Origin: an uncultured Actinomycetes bacterium
GTDB lineage: Bacteria; Actinomycetota; Acidimicrobiia; Acidimicrobiales; Ilumatobacteraceae
Direction of reading: 5' to 3'
DNA length: 64,000 nucleotides
Assembly (NCBI GenBank): GCA_903872155.1
Contig: CAIQJP010000161.1
Coordinates: 62,001-126,000, forward strand
Shown here: positions 16,441 through 26,237 of the stretch, piece by piece
Layout of the letters: the number at the start of each line of letters is the position of its first letter
Position numbering within the stretch: the first letter of the stretch is position 1
Notes under the pieces: model-generated
The model's database searches: none
What the model saw: the letters and a program-made list of their open reading frames with translations, nothing else
What the model was told of the DNA's origin: nothing
Translations under genes and position numbers: made by a program

Positions 16441-17319
16441 TCAGGTCAAGCCGACAGAAAGTTCTTTGGCAGCTTTGGCGATATCAGACTGATACTTCAG
16501 CAAAACGTGCAACGTTTCTTTAGCCGTTTGCGCATCAATTGAATCAATGTTGAGCAACATCATGGTGCGAGCCCAATCGAGGGTTTCGCTCACACTTGGT
16601 GCCTTCTTCAAATCGAGCTGACGAATGCTGCGCACGATGCGCGCGACCTGATCGGCCAAGTTCTCGGTGATGTCGGGAACCTTGGCGAGAACTATTTCTT
16701 TTTCGCGTTCCATTGATGGGTAATCAACGTGCAAGTACAAGCAACGACGCTTGAGGGCTTCCGAAAGTTCACGAGTGTTGTTTGAGGTCAAGAACACCAT
16801 CGGAATTTGTGTGGCGGTAATGGTTCCGAGTTCAGGAATCGAGACTTGATACTCCGACAAGATTTCGAGTAGCAAAGCTTCGGTTTCGACCTCAACACGG
16901 TCGACTTCGTCAATCAACAGCACGACCGGATCTGGAGCGCTAATTGCTTCAAGAAGCGGACGGGTCAAAAGGAATTCGCGACTGAAGATGTCGTCGTGGA
17001 CTTCGCTCCATGAATCGCTGTTCTTGTCGGCCTGAATGCGCAGCAATTGCTTCTTGTAGTTCCATTCGTACAAGGCCTTTGATTCATCAAGACCCTCGTA
17101 ACACTGCAAACGGATGAGACGAGCCCCAAGCATTTCAGCAACGCTCTTGGCCAATTGGGTTTTACCCGTTCCGGCTGGCCCTTCAACCAAAATTGGCTTA
17201 GCTAAGCGATCAGCCAAGAAAGCAACGCCAGCAATGCCATCATCGGCGAGATAGTTGACGTCCTTCAGGCTGTCACGGACCTGCTGAACGGAAGAAAAAC
17301 GGTGTTCCATGTCATTCAC
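16441..17319 (-). CDS. MoxR-family AAA+ ATPase
   Basis: A 292-aa AAA+ ATPase. Walker A is GPAGTGKTQLAKS, Walker B is VVLLIDEVDR, and sensor 1 lies in PMVFLTSNNTRELSEALKRRC, which includes an arginine-finger-type segment. A lid follows (VSETLDWARTMML). Together with the VWA protein it forms the common MoxR/CoxE pair thought to remodel or activate protein complexes. It is the first gene of the operon, and its start at 17319 is divergent from murJ about 84 nt away. Which partner enzyme it matures is unclear; the GMC oxidoreductase at the end of the operon is one candidate. Confidence 0.9.
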   Translation of the reverse strand: MNDMEHRFSSVQQVRDSLKDVNYLADDGIAGVAFLADRLAKPILVEGPAGTGKTQLAKSVAEMLGARLIRLQCYEGLDESKALYEWNYKKQLLRIQADKNSDSWSEVHDDIFSREFLLTRPLLEAISAPDPVVLLIDEVDRVEVETEALLLEILSEYQVSIPELGTITATQIPMVFLTSNNTRELSEALKRRCLYLHVDYPSMEREKEIVLAKVPDITENLADQVARIVRSIRQLDLKKAPSVSETLDWARTMMLLNIDSIDAQTAKETLHVLLKYQSDIAKAAKELSVGLT

Positions 17320-17402
17320 CCTACAAGTTGGCGCCCAAACTCAAGAATTCAGACGCTCGAATGAGTCAAAGTCACCTATTTCACGACCTACCCTGTACAA
17401 CG

Positions 17403-19097
17403 ATGAATAGCGAGGGGACGCAATCAGGGCACGACGCCACTACTGGTGAGTCCACGCCTTCGTCGGGTCAATCGCATCCATCGACGGGCAATGAACTATT
17501 GCGAAGTAATGCCATCGTTGCGCTCGGCACGGGCCTCTCGCGACTTACTGGGATGTTGCGAGTCATCGTATTTGGTGTTGTCATCGGGCAAACTGCGCTC
17601 GCTGATGCGTATGACGGAGCAAATAACTCCCCCAACGCCGTATACGAACTTCTTCTTGGTGGCGTTTTATCGGCAGCTCTCGTCCCCATGTTCAGTCGCA
17701 TGCTCGAAGATGATGATCGCGACTCAGCCGAAGCAGTCGTTGGAACAGCCATTGTTGCGTTGACTTTCATCACTGCAATTGCTGTTTTCTTTGCACCTTG
17801 GGTATTCCGAGCTTTTTCCCTCAATCCCGCTGCTGGCATTGATGCCAATCAATTCCGCACAGTTGGCACCGCACTTACTCGTATCTTTTTGCTGCAAATC
17901 TTCTTTTATGGCATCTCTGCAGTCTTGGGTTCATTGCTCAATGCACAACGCCGTTTCTTCGCCGCCGCATGGTCTCCGCTCTTGGCCAACATTGTCATCA
18001 TTTGTTCGCTTCTCTATGTTCCAATTTTGTTGCATCATCCAGATAATGGAATCCCCCTCGTTGAAGTTCTCAATAGCCCCTCATTCCGTTGGCTTCTTGG
18101 ACTCGGAGCAACAGGTGGAATCGCATTACAAGCACTCATTCTTTTGCCGGCGATTCATCAAGCAGGTTTGAATTTCCGTTTTCGCTTCCGGCCACGACAC
18201 CCAGCCGTTCGTCACCTCATGCGTTTGTCGGGATGGACATTTGGTTATGTCATGGCTAATCAAGCAACCGTGATCGTTGTCAAAAATCTGGCCGAGCCAG
18301 GAAGCGGTGGGCAAGACGCTTTTACCAAAGCCACAACTTTCTTCTATTTTCCGCATGGACTTTTAGCGATGAGTATCGCGACAACTTTCATTCCAGAAAT
18401 GGCACGAGCCGTCGCCCGACGTGATCGCGAAGCATTTGTGGAGCGCACCGCATTTGGCTTACGTCTCGTCGGACTTTTGACTTTCCCCGCCGCATTCGCA
18501 TTTTTAGTGCTGTCTCGACCAATCATTGGCGCGCTCCTACAACACGGCGAATTCAGCGCAAGTGCAACGATTACAACGTCGCGGGCACTAGCTGGCTTAT
18601 CACTGGGCCTTATCGGTTATTCGATTTACCTCTTTGCGTTGCGGGGCTTCTACGCGCACCAAGATACGCGCACACCCTTTTTGATCAATCTGGTTCAGAA
18701 CGTATTGAACATTATTTTGGCTTTCGCTCTTGTACGCGCCTACGGGGTACTTGGACTAGGGGTCGCTTTCGCCGTGTCATACATCATTGGTGCTGTCGTC
18801 GCTCTATATGTTTTACGAATCAAAGTTCGGACGTTCCCAGTTGGAGATGTGCTGATCAGTTTGGCTCGCATGTTGATGGCAGCAGCAGTCATGGGAGCGG
18901 TTCTCTGGCTTGCACTCAAGCCCGTTGGCGATAACGATGGTTTTGGCGCAGTGCTCAAAATCTCTGTCGGAATTGTCATCGGAACTTTGGTATACCTTGG
19001 CGCATTGACACTCTTGAGAGTCCCCGAAGTCACCGGATTACGTTCAGTCAGTCAACGCTTTATCAGCAACCGCAATTCAGCGGGGCAACAAGACTAA
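17403..19097 (+). CDS. murJ: Lipid II flippase MurJ
   Basis: An integral membrane protein of the MOP superfamily that flips lipid II across the membrane for peptidoglycan synthesis. About 564 aa from ATG 17403, with 14 hydrophobic segments. The first helix region RSNAIVALGTGLSRLTGMLRVIVFGVVIG and the conserved Arg in SRLTG match MurJ/MviN. The LLGGVLSAALVPMFSRML and NLAEPGSGGQDAFTKATTFFYFPHGLLAMSIATTFIPEMAR segments also match. An upstream TTG (17328) or ATG (17361) is possible, but TACCCT 8 nt before 17403 fits a leaderless start. Its 3' end overlaps the 3' end of proB by 21 nt. Confidence 0.9.
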   Translation: MNSEGTQSGHDATTGESTPSSGQSHPSTGNELLRSNAIVALGTGLSRLTGMLRVIVFGVVIGQTALADAYDGANNSPNAVYELLLGGVLSAALVPMFSRMLEDDDRDSAEAVVGTAIVALTFITAIAVFFAPWVFRAFSLNPAAGIDANQFRTVGTALTRIFLLQIFFYGISAVLGSLLNAQRRFFAAAWSPLLANIVIICSLLYVPILLHHPDNGIPLVEVLNSPSFRWLLGLGATGGIALQALILLPAIHQAGLNFRFRFRPRHPAVRHLMRLSGWTFGYVMANQATVIVVKNLAEPGSGGQDAFTKATTFFYFPHGLLAMSIATTFIPEMARAVARRDREAFVERTAFGLRLVGLLTFPAAFAFLVLSRPIIGALLQHGEFSASATITTSRALAGLSLGLIGYSIYLFALRGFYAHQDTRTPFLINLVQNVLNIILAFALVRAYGVLGLGVAFAVSYIIGAVVALYVLRIKVRTFPVGDVLISLARMLMAAAVMGAVLWLALKPVGDNDGFGAVLKISVGIVIGTLVYLGALTLLRVPEVTGLRSVSQRFISNRNSAGQQD

Positions 19098-20195
19098 AGC
19101 ATCACGATGCACGACTACTTGAGGAAATCCATCTTCAAGTTCAGTTGATCGACGACCAATTGATTGAGCCACTTGGGCACTCGACATTGAAGCACTGCCC
19201 CGAGCTATAGCAACGCCGTCGTGAGAAATGATTTCAATGGTGTCGCCAGATTCAAAATCTCCGTCGGCTTGGGTGACACCTGCCGGAAGCAACGACACGG
19301 TTCCACCAACTAAAATCTTTGAGGCGCCCGCGTCAATATGAACGCGCCCACTGACTTCACTCGCAAATGCCACCCATAATTGTCGAGCCGAGAGGTTGCG
19401 ATCAGAGCCATGAAATGTGGTGCCGATCGAAGATGTTTGGGCCACAGCGCCAGCGACAATGTCAGTGAGAACGTTGGCGATGTCGGCGCTGGCGATCACA
19501 GCGCGTACACCTGACCAGGAAGCAATACGAGCAGCAGAGAGTTTTGACGCCATTCCACCACTTCCGCGATTTGATCCTGAGGCTCCAGCATCAACGCTCA
19601 TCAATGGGTCGCCCTCAAAAACATCGGTGATGAGAGTTGCCGATGCATCAGAGCGCGGATCAGATGTATACAGACCCTCGATATCTGTCAACAAAATGAG
19701 CACATCGGCTTTCAACAGATGCGATAACAATGCCGAAATGTGATCATTGTCGCCAAAGCGGATTTCATCATTGGCAATTGCATCATTTTCGTTGACGACT
19801 GGCACACAACCAAGTTCAAGAAGTCGTTCAAGGGTGTCACGAGCATGCAAGTACTGGGTTCGATCGACGAAATCATGCGGTACTAACAAAACTTGAGCTG
19901 CCACCAAGTTATGACTTGCAAACTCGGCGTTGTAGACCTCCATCAGTCGACTCTGACCCGCAGCTGCCAAGGCCTGCAAAGTTCGAATATCGCTCGGACG
20001 TTCTTTCATACCGAGCGCAGAAACTCCTGCCGATACCGCGCCTGATGTCACAAGCACTACTTCATGACCATCGGCGCGCAAACGGGCAATTTGCTCACAG
20101 ATATTGGCAATCATGGCGCGATCAATGACGCCGACATCATCGGTGAGTGAGGAAGTTCCAATCTTGGCGACAACACGCATTGCGGCAGCCTTCAC
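19077..20195 (-). CDS. proB: Glutamate 5-kinase with PUA domain
   Basis: First enzyme of proline biosynthesis, phosphorylating glutamate to gamma-glutamyl phosphate. 372 aa. The amino acid kinase domain (about 1-260) shows VVAKIGTSSLTDD, VTSGAVSAGVSALGM, VVNENDAIANDEIRFGDNDHISALL and GSNRGSGGMASKLSAARIAS. A C-terminal PUA domain (about 285-370) contains RVHIDAGASKILVGGTVSLLPAGV. The ATG at 20195 overlaps the obg stop (ATGA), so the two are coupled as in many actinobacteria. MRVVAKIG at 20180 is an alternative start. No proA is adjacent within the window. Confidence 0.93.
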   Translation of the reverse strand: MKAAAMRVVAKIGTSSLTDDVGVIDRAMIANICEQIARLRADGHEVVLVTSGAVSAGVSALGMKERPSDIRTLQALAAAGQSRLMEVYNAEFASHNLVAAQVLLVPHDFVDRTQYLHARDTLERLLELGCVPVVNENDAIANDEIRFGDNDHISALLSHLLKADVLILLTDIEGLYTSDPRSDASATLITDVFEGDPLMSVDAGASGSNRGSGGMASKLSAARIASWSGVRAVIASADIANVLTDIVAGAVAQTSSIGTTFHGSDRNLSARQLWVAFASEVSGRVHIDAGASKILVGGTVSLLPAGVTQADGDFESGDTIEIISHDGVAIARGSASMSSAQVAQSIGRRSTELEDGFPQVVVHRDALVLLPR

Positions 20196-21442
20196 ATTTC
20201 CGGCGCGTAATCAAATGAAAATTCACCGATCCACACGACATCACCTGTCACTGCGCCGGCGCGAGCTAGCAGTCGTGGGACTCCAAGTTTTTTCAGTCGC
20301 TCTTCGATATACGACATTGCTTCGGGCGTAGTTACATCGTTGAGGTGAACAGTGCGTTCAGCTTTACGACCATGCACCCGGAATCCACCACTGCCCAATT
20401 TCTCGACCCATGAACCTTCTGATTCGGGCTTCAAAATCACACGGCCTTCAAGAACTGGCAATTCTTGTCGCGCCGAGTGCACAAGAGATGCAAGGCGACC
20501 CACGAGTTCACGTAATCCTTGATTCGTGATCGCTGATATGAGCATGCCGTCCCACTCATCCACCATTTCTACGGTGGCAGAATCGGTTTTGGTACCAACA
20601 ATGACGCGTGGACGCTCAAGCAGTTGCGGATCGTATGACTCGAGTTCGCGCAACAAAACATCAAGTTGTGCTTGCGGTGATGTGTCGTCGACAGGTGCAA
20701 GGTCGATCAAAATACACAGCACTCGAGCCCGTTCAACGTGGCGCAAGAACTGATGCCCAAGACCCTTGCCTTCGGCTGCACCTTCGATCAAACCAGGAAT
20801 GTCCGCAACAACAAATTCAGTGACGTTGTCAATGCGTACAACACCCAAGTTCGGTTCAAGAGTTGTGAACGGATAGGCCGCGATCTTCGGTTTGGCCGCT
20901 GAGATCACGCTAATGAGCGTGCTTTTGCCGGCGTTAGGAAATCCCACAAGTGCCACATCGGCGATGAGTTTGAGTTCGAGTTTGAGCCAGCGCTCTTCGC
21001 CCTTTTCACCTTGCTCAGCAAAACTCGGCGCTTTACGGCGGTTCGCCATGAATCGAGCGTTACCGCGTCCGCCTCGTCCACCACCAGCCGCCAGCCAACG
21101 ATCGCCGTGGTTGGTGAGGTCGGCAAGAACTTCGTCGGTGTACATATCGCGAATCAGGGTTCCTTCAGGAACATGGACTTCCATCACTTCGCCACGCTTA
21201 CCGTGCAGGTCTTTGCCCTTGCCATGAACACCGTTGCCGGCAATTCGGTGTGGGTGATCACGGAATGCCAAAAGTGAGGCGACGTTGCGGTCAGCAATGA
21301 GCCAGACGTCTCCGCCCTGGCCGCCATCTCCACCGTTTGGTCCACCCATGGCTTCGGGACCCTCACGTCGGAAGGACACACATCCAGCTCCACCGTCTCC
21401 GGCGCGCACATTCAATTGGCATTCGTCAACGAAATGACTCAT
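20192..21442 (-). CDS. obg: GTPase Obg/CgtA
   Basis: An essential ribosome-associated GTPase acting in 50S maturation and stress control. 416 aa. The N-terminal Gly-rich Obg fold (DECQLNVRAGDGGAGCVSFRREG) is followed by a G domain with G1 GFPNAGKSTL, G2 AYPFTT, G3 DIPG and G4 GTKTD. The C-terminal OCT domain includes ESEGSWVEKLGSGGFRVHGRKAER. A good AGAGG Shine-Dalgarno element lies about 6 nt upstream of ATG 21442. It follows the usual rplU-rpmA-obg-proB order, except that the dNTPase gene on the opposite strand is interposed between rpmA and obg. Confidence 0.95.
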   Translation of the reverse strand: MSHFVDECQLNVRAGDGGAGCVSFRREGPEAMGGPNGGDGGQGGDVWLIADRNVASLLAFRDHPHRIAGNGVHGKGKDLHGKRGEVMEVHVPEGTLIRDMYTDEVLADLTNHGDRWLAAGGGRGGRGNARFMANRRKAPSFAEQGEKGEERWLKLELKLIADVALVGFPNAGKSTLISVISAAKPKIAAYPFTTLEPNLGVVRIDNVTEFVVADIPGLIEGAAEGKGLGHQFLRHVERARVLCILIDLAPVDDTSPQAQLDVLLRELESYDPQLLERPRVIVGTKTDSATVEMVDEWDGMLISAITNQGLRELVGRLASLVHSARQELPVLEGRVILKPESEGSWVEKLGSGGFRVHGRKAERTVHLNDVTTPEAMSYIEERLKKLGVPRLLARAGAVTGDVVWIGEFSFDYAPEM

Positions 21443-21512
21443 CAGGACCTCTCACTACTACCCAACCACGATACCCCCGTTGGTTGCCTCACCCCCGACG
21501 TATTGTTGTGTC

Positions 21513-22688
21513 GTGACCGATGAACCCCAGCAAACAACTCCGCAATCGTCACCGCCCTCGATACATGTCGATCCCGATATGCAAGAACGTGCCGAACGCT
21601 GGGCAAGCACAATGGGCGGCTCTCCGTCCCCCGTCGGTATTACCTTGGCCCACACCGACTCGTGGGCCGGCACTGGGTCAACTGGCAGTCGCTTGCGGGC
21701 CGAGCGCGAAGAGTTCATGGAGTCGTCACTGAGTCGCCTCGCCACCCGTTCAAGCGAAGCGGGAAGTCGGGCTATCCCCGAAGAAGCCGACCCTTTACGG
21801 ACATGCTTTGAGCGCGATCGTGACCGTATTTTGCATGCGACTGCATTTCGTCGACTTGCTGGCAAAACTCAGGTCTTTGTCTTTCCCGACGACCATCAGC
21901 GCACTCGCCTCACCCACGCCATTGAAGTCGCTCAAGTGGCAGCATCGGTTGCTCGACCGCTCGGACTCAACGTCACCCTCACCGAAGCCATCGCGCTCGG
22001 CCACGACTGTGGTCATGGTCCTGGCGGGCATGCCAGCGAAGATGCACTAGCACCGTTTATTGACAACGGCTTCGATCATGCGCTCTGGGGTGCCGATGTC
22101 ACGCTTGTGCCGCTCAACTTATGTCGCGAAACCCTCGACGGCATTCGCAATCATTCATGGAGCCGTCCAGCTCCCGCAACACCTGAAGGTGAAGTCGTCA
22201 GTTGGGCCGACCGCATCGCCTATGTCTGTCACGACTTTGAAGATGCCGTCGATGCCGGAATTGTGACGCCTGATGAATTGCCAACGATTGTGAAATCACG
22301 TTGCGGAACCACTCGTTCACAACAACTTGGAACTTTCATCACATCAATGGTCCGGGCCGCAATGAACAGCGGGCGAATCGGTATGGAACCCGATATTGCT
22401 GAAGCCCTTGCTGCCTTTCGCAAATTCAATTACGAGCAGGTGTACTTACGACCAGAGAGTCGTCATCAAGCCGATCAAGTCATCGCGCTGTTACGAGCAC
22501 TCGTCGAGTTTTACACTGCTCAACCAATTCATTTGCCCGAAGCAATGCGCGCAACCAGTGGATCAAACGAAGCCCAGCGTTCAGCAGTTGAATACGTCGC
22601 TGGAATGACCGACCGCTTTGCGTGTCGTCAAGGCGCAGTTTTACTTGGTTGGAGCACCGATCAACTTCCCCGCGGCATTGACGTCTAA
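21513..22688 (+). CDS. dgt: dGTPase-like HD-domain deoxynucleotide triphosphohydrolase
   Basis: Hydrolyses dNTPs to deoxynucleoside and tripolyphosphate. About 391 aa. The N-terminal signature is RDRILHATAFRRLAGKTQVF. The HD metal site is RTRLTHAIEVAQVAASVAR with ALGHDCGHGPGGHASE, plus the later Asp in SWADRIAYVCHDFEDAVDAG. This is the short Dgt family, similar to the type that precedes dnaG in many actinobacteria. The GTG at 21513 is preferred because TATTGT lies 6 nt upstream (leaderless pattern); TTG 21480 is an upstream alternative. Convergent with rpmA, from which it is separated by a bidirectional terminator. Confidence 0.88.
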   Translation: MTDEPQQTTPQSSPPSIHVDPDMQERAERWASTMGGSPSPVGITLAHTDSWAGTGSTGSRLRAEREEFMESSLSRLATRSSEAGSRAIPEEADPLRTCFERDRDRILHATAFRRLAGKTQVFVFPDDHQRTRLTHAIEVAQVAASVARPLGLNVTLTEAIALGHDCGHGPGGHASEDALAPFIDNGFDHALWGADVTLVPLNLCRETLDGIRNHSWSRPAPATPEGEVVSWADRIAYVCHDFEDAVDAGIVTPDELPTIVKSRCGTTRSQQLGTFITSMVRAAMNSGRIGMEPDIAEALAAFRKFNYEQVYLRPESRHQADQVIALLRALVEFYTAQPIHLPEAMRATSGSNEAQRSAVEYVAGMTDRFACRQGAVLLGWSTDQLPRGIDV

Positions 22689-22711
22689 CGAAAAGTTGAC
22701 CAAAACAAAAC

Positions 22712-22731
22712 GACCGCCCGAAGGCGGTCGT
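22712..22731. terminator. Bidirectional intrinsic terminator between dgt and rpmA
   Basis: An 8-bp perfect stem CGACCGCC / GGCGGTCG with a CGAA tetraloop. On the minus strand it is followed by TTTTGTTTT and on the plus strand by a weaker TTTG, so it mainly ends the rplU-rpmA transcript but can serve dgt too. Confidence 0.85.
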
Positions 22732-22754
22732 TTGAAAACAAAAGTGTGTCGAAA

Positions 22755-23009
22755 TTATTCGGCCGGAACGACGTCAATCACTCGTCGACCCTTGCGGGTA
22801 CCGAACTGAACAGTTCCATCAACCAAAGCGAACAATGTGTCATCGCCGCCACGGCCGACATTCTTGCCAGCATGGAATGTTGTTCCGCGCTGACGAATAA
22901 GAATGGTTCCAGCGGTGATTGAGGTACCGCCGAAGGACTTGACGCCGAGGCGCTGTGCATTGGAGTCGCGGCCGTTACGTGTAGAACCGCCGCCCTTAGT
23001 CTTTGACAT
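22755..23009 (-). CDS. rpmA: 50S ribosomal protein L27
   Basis: Ribosomal protein of the peptidyl-transferase region of the large subunit. 84 aa, normal length. The N-terminus [20 protein letters not shown] and the body [27 protein letters not shown] are diagnostic. The true ATG is at 23009; longer upstream frames overlap rplU. It follows rplU by 4 nt and ends shortly before the bidirectional terminator. There is no N-terminal cleavage extension of the Firmicutes type. Confidence 0.97.
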   Translation of the reverse strand: MSKTKGGGSTRNGRDSNAQRLGVKSFGGTSITAGTILIRQRGTTFHAGKNVGRGGDDTLFALVDGTVQFGTRKGRRVIDVVPAE

Positions 23010-23013
23010 GGTG

Positions 23014-23325
23014 TCAGCCTTTCGCGATTGAGGTGATCTCGACCACCTGGTAGTGCTGGCGATGCCCGTAGCGACGGCGCTGGTTAGTGCGTCGCTTATA
23101 GGTAAAGCCGTTGATCTTGGGACCTGACGCCGAGCCGACAATGCGACCCGAGACCTTTGATCCGGCGAGTTGAGTAGGTGTGGCAAGCACGGTGTCGCCA
23201 TCGACGACCAGCACGGGCGTGAAGTCCACCGAGGCACCCTGTTCGAGGCCTAGAAGTTCAACATGCACTTGCTGGCCTTCGGCCACACGGACCTGCTTGC
23301 CACCGGTTGCGATCACTGCATACAT
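23014..23325 (-). CDS. rplU: 50S ribosomal protein L21
   Basis: Large-subunit ribosomal protein, 103 aa, starting at ATG 23325. It begins [18 protein letters not shown] and ends with the RNA-binding basic segment [23 protein letters not shown]. It lies 86 nt downstream of the RNase E/G gene and 4 nt upstream of rpmA, the usual rne/rng-rplU-rpmA arrangement. The 86-nt leader holds a TAGAGT box but no recognisable L21 leader RNA fold that I can confirm. Confidence 0.97.
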   Translation of the reverse strand: MYAVIATGGKQVRVAEGQQVHVELLGLEQGASVDFTPVLVVDGDTVLATPTQLAGSKVSGRIVGSASGPKINGFTYKRRTNQRRRYGHRQHYQVVEITSIAKG

Positions 23326-23411
23326 AGCGAATAGCGACTCTACCTGCCTCAACGACGTTAAACCAACGCCTTGCTCAGGACTTATCTTGACGTCTTTCTT
23401 AATGTCGTTCA

Positions 23412-25451
23412 TTAGTTGAGCAGATCGTGGTTGACAAGCATGCCGCGACCTTGACATTCAGGGCACTGACCAGCGAAGTTCGTCAAAAGTCCCTCGCCGA
23501 TTCGCTTGCGGGTCATTTCCACAAGTCCGAGTTCAGAGATGTCAAATACCTGAGTTCGGGTCTTATCTCGCGACAAAGCGGTCTTGAAGGCCTCCACCAC
23601 CTTGCGGCGATTGTCCTTGATTTCCATATCGATGAAGTCGATGACGATGATTCCGCCAATATCGCGCAAGCGCAGTTGGTGCGCCACCTCGTCGGCCGCC
23701 TCAAGGTTGTTCTGGAAGACCGTTGCTTCAAGGTTGGAGGTACCCACATTGCGTCCGGTGTTGACGTCGATCACGGTGAGGGCTTCGGTGTGCTCAATAA
23801 TCAACGAACCACCTGAGGGCAACCACACCTTGCGATCAAGGGCTTTGTGGATCTGCTCGTGCACGTGGAACTTCTCGAAGATCGGGAGTCCCTCATTGGC
23901 TGGATCAAAATATTCAACACGATCAGCGAGCTCGGGGTTGAACGCCTGCACATATGAATGCACATCTTCGAATAACTGATGATCGTCAATAATGACGCCG
24001 CGATAGTCAGAGTTGAACTCTTCACGAATCACGCGTACTGCAAGCGGTGGCTCGCGATACAACAAGGTCGGTCCGCCAGCTTTGGCGGCCTTGGCCTCAA
24101 TAGCGTTCCACTGGTCGAGCAGACGGGTCATATCGGCATGGAGTTCATGTTCGGTCGCAGACTCGGCAGCTGTTCGAACGATGAGTCCGTGTTCGGCCGG
24201 CTTCACTCGGTCAAGAATGCCACGCAAACGCTTACGTACATCATCGGGTAAACGCTTCGAGATGCCGTAGGTCTTTGAGTTCGGAATCAACACGACAAAG
24301 CGACCAGGTAACGACACTTCTTGAGTCAGTCGTGCACCCTTGAGTCCGATCGGATTCTTAGTGACCTGACACACAATGAGTTGCTTACCTTTCAGGATTT
24401 GTTCAATCCGAGGTTCGCTATCAACAATGTCTTCGGCGTCGTACTGCACGTCACCGCGATAGAGCACGGCATTTTTGGGCGTGCCAATATCGACGAAAGC
24501 TGCTTCCATTCCGGGCAAAACATTTTGAACCTTGCCGACATAAATGTTGCCGTGGATCTGAGCGACGTCGTCTGCAGGACGACTGACATAATGCTCGATC
24601 AGGCTGCGGCCTTCCATGACTGCAACTTGGGTGAGATCGTTACGAACCTGAACAGCCATGAAGTAGCGACCGATCGGACGACCATTGCGCTCGCGACCCT
24701 TACGGCGTTCAACGACGGCTGCATCTGAACGGTCGTTGTTACGAATATCAGAACCACCACGGGGCTTGTTGTTGCGACGACGCTTCTTCTTGGCATTCGC
24801 TGATTCACCAGTCGGAGCAGCAGCCTCACCAGAAGTCGGAACGCCTTCAACAACAGCTTCCTGATCAGGTGTCACGCCATCTTGAGCTGCAGCATCTTTG
24901 GGGACATTCTTTTTGGCGTTTTGCTGACCTTTGCCCTTGCGCTGGTTGTTGGGACGTGGTCCCCCAGCACGCGTGCCTCCAGGCATCGTCACACCAGACG
25001 GTGTCGAACTTAAGGGCGGAGTCGCCGGCACCGAACTTGGTCGAGTGTCACCGATTTTGGGACGCGGAACCAAAGCCTCAGTCGCCGCGTCAACATCGGC
25101 GCGACCTTCACTCATGCGCTCGGGTAACTCGAAATCGTCTTGCACACCGGCGATTGGCGTCGCGACGTGCTCTGGTTCGTCGTAGTTGTCGTCGTCATCG
25201 AAGTCGCCATCGTCGTCTTCGTCAAATTCTTCATCGCCGTCATCATCAGAATCTGACGATGCGCCTTGAGGGCGTGGACGATTGCGGCCGCCTCGTGACC
25301 CACGACGCCGCTTTTTATAGGCGTTGTTGGCACTCGTGCCTGTTTCGTCGTTGTCTCCGGTCTCGTTTACCTCGCCAGTCTCAGTTGAATCAATGATCTC
25401 GCTGTTGGCTGATGGTTCGTCGGCCGGATCCGTAAATAAGGGTTCGTTCAT
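23412..25451 (-). CDS. rne: Ribonuclease E/G family endoribonuclease
   Basis: Endoribonuclease for mRNA decay and rRNA/tRNA processing. 679 aa. The N-terminal 250 residues are disordered, first acidic (DDDGDEEFDEDDDGDFD) and then basic (KKKRRRNNKPRGG), as in actinobacterial RNase E. The S1 domain follows (GNIYVGKVQNVLPGMEAAFVDIG). The DNase I-like catalytic core has EALTVIDVNTGRNVG and GGIIVIDFIDM, which supply the two metal-binding Asp. The Zn-link is CPECQGRG at the C-terminus. The catalytic core is at the C-terminus and the scaffold at the N-terminus, the reverse of E. coli. It starts 15 nt after the DUF2344 gene and leads into rplU-rpmA. Confidence 0.92.
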   Translation of the reverse strand: MNEPLFTDPADEPSANSEIIDSTETGEVNETGDNDETGTSANNAYKKRRRGSRGGRNRPRPQGASSDSDDDGDEEFDEDDDGDFDDDDNYDEPEHVATPIAGVQDDFELPERMSEGRADVDAATEALVPRPKIGDTRPSSVPATPPLSSTPSGVTMPGGTRAGGPRPNNQRKGKGQQNAKKNVPKDAAAQDGVTPDQEAVVEGVPTSGEAAAPTGESANAKKKRRRNNKPRGGSDIRNNDRSDAAVVERRKGRERNGRPIGRYFMAVQVRNDLTQVAVMEGRSLIEHYVSRPADDVAQIHGNIYVGKVQNVLPGMEAAFVDIGTPKNAVLYRGDVQYDAEDIVDSEPRIEQILKGKQLIVCQVTKNPIGLKGARLTQEVSLPGRFVVLIPNSKTYGISKRLPDDVRKRLRGILDRVKPAEHGLIVRTAAESATEHELHADMTRLLDQWNAIEAKAAKAGGPTLLYREPPLAVRVIREEFNSDYRGVIIDDHQLFEDVHSYVQAFNPELADRVEYFDPANEGLPIFEKFHVHEQIHKALDRKVWLPSGGSLIIEHTEALTVIDVNTGRNVGTSNLEATVFQNNLEAADEVAHQLRLRDIGGIIVIDFIDMEIKDNRRKVVEAFKTALSRDKTRTQVFDISELGLVEMTRKRIGEGLLTNFAGQCPECQGRGMLVNHDLLN

Positions 25452-25466
25452 GATGATGTTCCTTTC

Positions 25467-26237
25467 TCATGCGCTCACCGAAGTGTGCGCAGCGCGGCCA
25501 GTCAGCACGTCAACGCGCTCACCGTCTCGCTCAATCCATTGGTTGATACGAAGTACCCGATTGAGGTGATCCCAGGGATTGATTGGTGGATCACTTTCAG
25601 GTACCAAAACTTCGACTAACTCGGTGGGTCGAATCCCACGACCCGAGGTGGTGAGAACTGCAACGATTGCGTGGCCAACGGATTCACCAATCCAGTCAGC
25701 CGGTAACGAAGACATCAATTCGGCGTCAGCCGAACGGAGTTCCAAAATTCCTGGACGAATATTGTCCAAGTGTTTTTCTCCCTTGCGTTCGCGCGTTAAC
25801 AGCACCTCAGCGCTGTTATTCACACGTTCGATGGCGGATGCAATATCTGGTCCACCATCTGGCTCTGCGACCAACATGACCCACGTTGTCGCAACAACAC
25901 CTTCTTGCAAAGAAACCTCGGTGCCGGCACATTCACGAATGCCAGTCACGCTCATACCCACCGGCAAACTCGTCGAAAGCCGATCAGCAATCGAATCAAG
26001 TTGGTCGGCGGTGACTCCCGATGCTGGATCAAGAGTGATGTCGATCAGTTCAATCAAAGATTCGGCACCGGTTGGAAGTGCCAAACCAAAAGCCATTTTC
26101 GGCCGAGGAGTAAAACCGACCGACATTGCGACGGCGATTCCAGCCTTGCGCATCGTGCGCTCCCACATATGAGCCACGTCGCGGTGACCCGTGAAGCGAA
26201 TCTTGCCCAGTTTTGAATAACTCACGCGAATCTTCAT
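25467..26237 (-). CDS. TIGR03936/DUF2344 radical-SAM-linked protein
   Basis: A 256-aa protein of the DUF2344 family, recognisable from MKIRVSYSKLGKIRFTGHRDVAHMWERTMRKAGIAVAMS and FTPRPKMAFGLALPTG. In other bacteria this domain is fused to or encoded beside the TIGR03960 radical SAM protein. Here the ATG overlaps its stop by 4 nt. The pair is conserved next to RNase E/G in actinobacteria, but no reaction is established. It is presumably the substrate- or RNA-binding partner of the radical SAM enzyme. Confidence 0.85.
   Translation of the reverse strand: MKIRVSYSKLGKIRFTGHRDVAHMWERTMRKAGIAVAMSVGFTPRPKMAFGLALPTGAESLIELIDITLDPASGVTADQLDSIADRLSTSLPVGMSVTGIRECAGTEVSLQEGVVATTWVMLVAEPDGGPDIASAIERVNNSAEVLLTRERKGEKHLDNIRPGILELRSADAELMSSLPADWIGESVGHAIVAVLTTSGRGIRPTELVEVLVPESDPPINPWDHLNRVLRINQWIERDGERVDVLTGRAAHTSVSA

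Noticed and set aside
22689-22754. Possible small RNA at the dgt/rpmA junction
   Set aside because: The hairpin has the standard features of a bidirectional terminator and nothing else conserved is visible.
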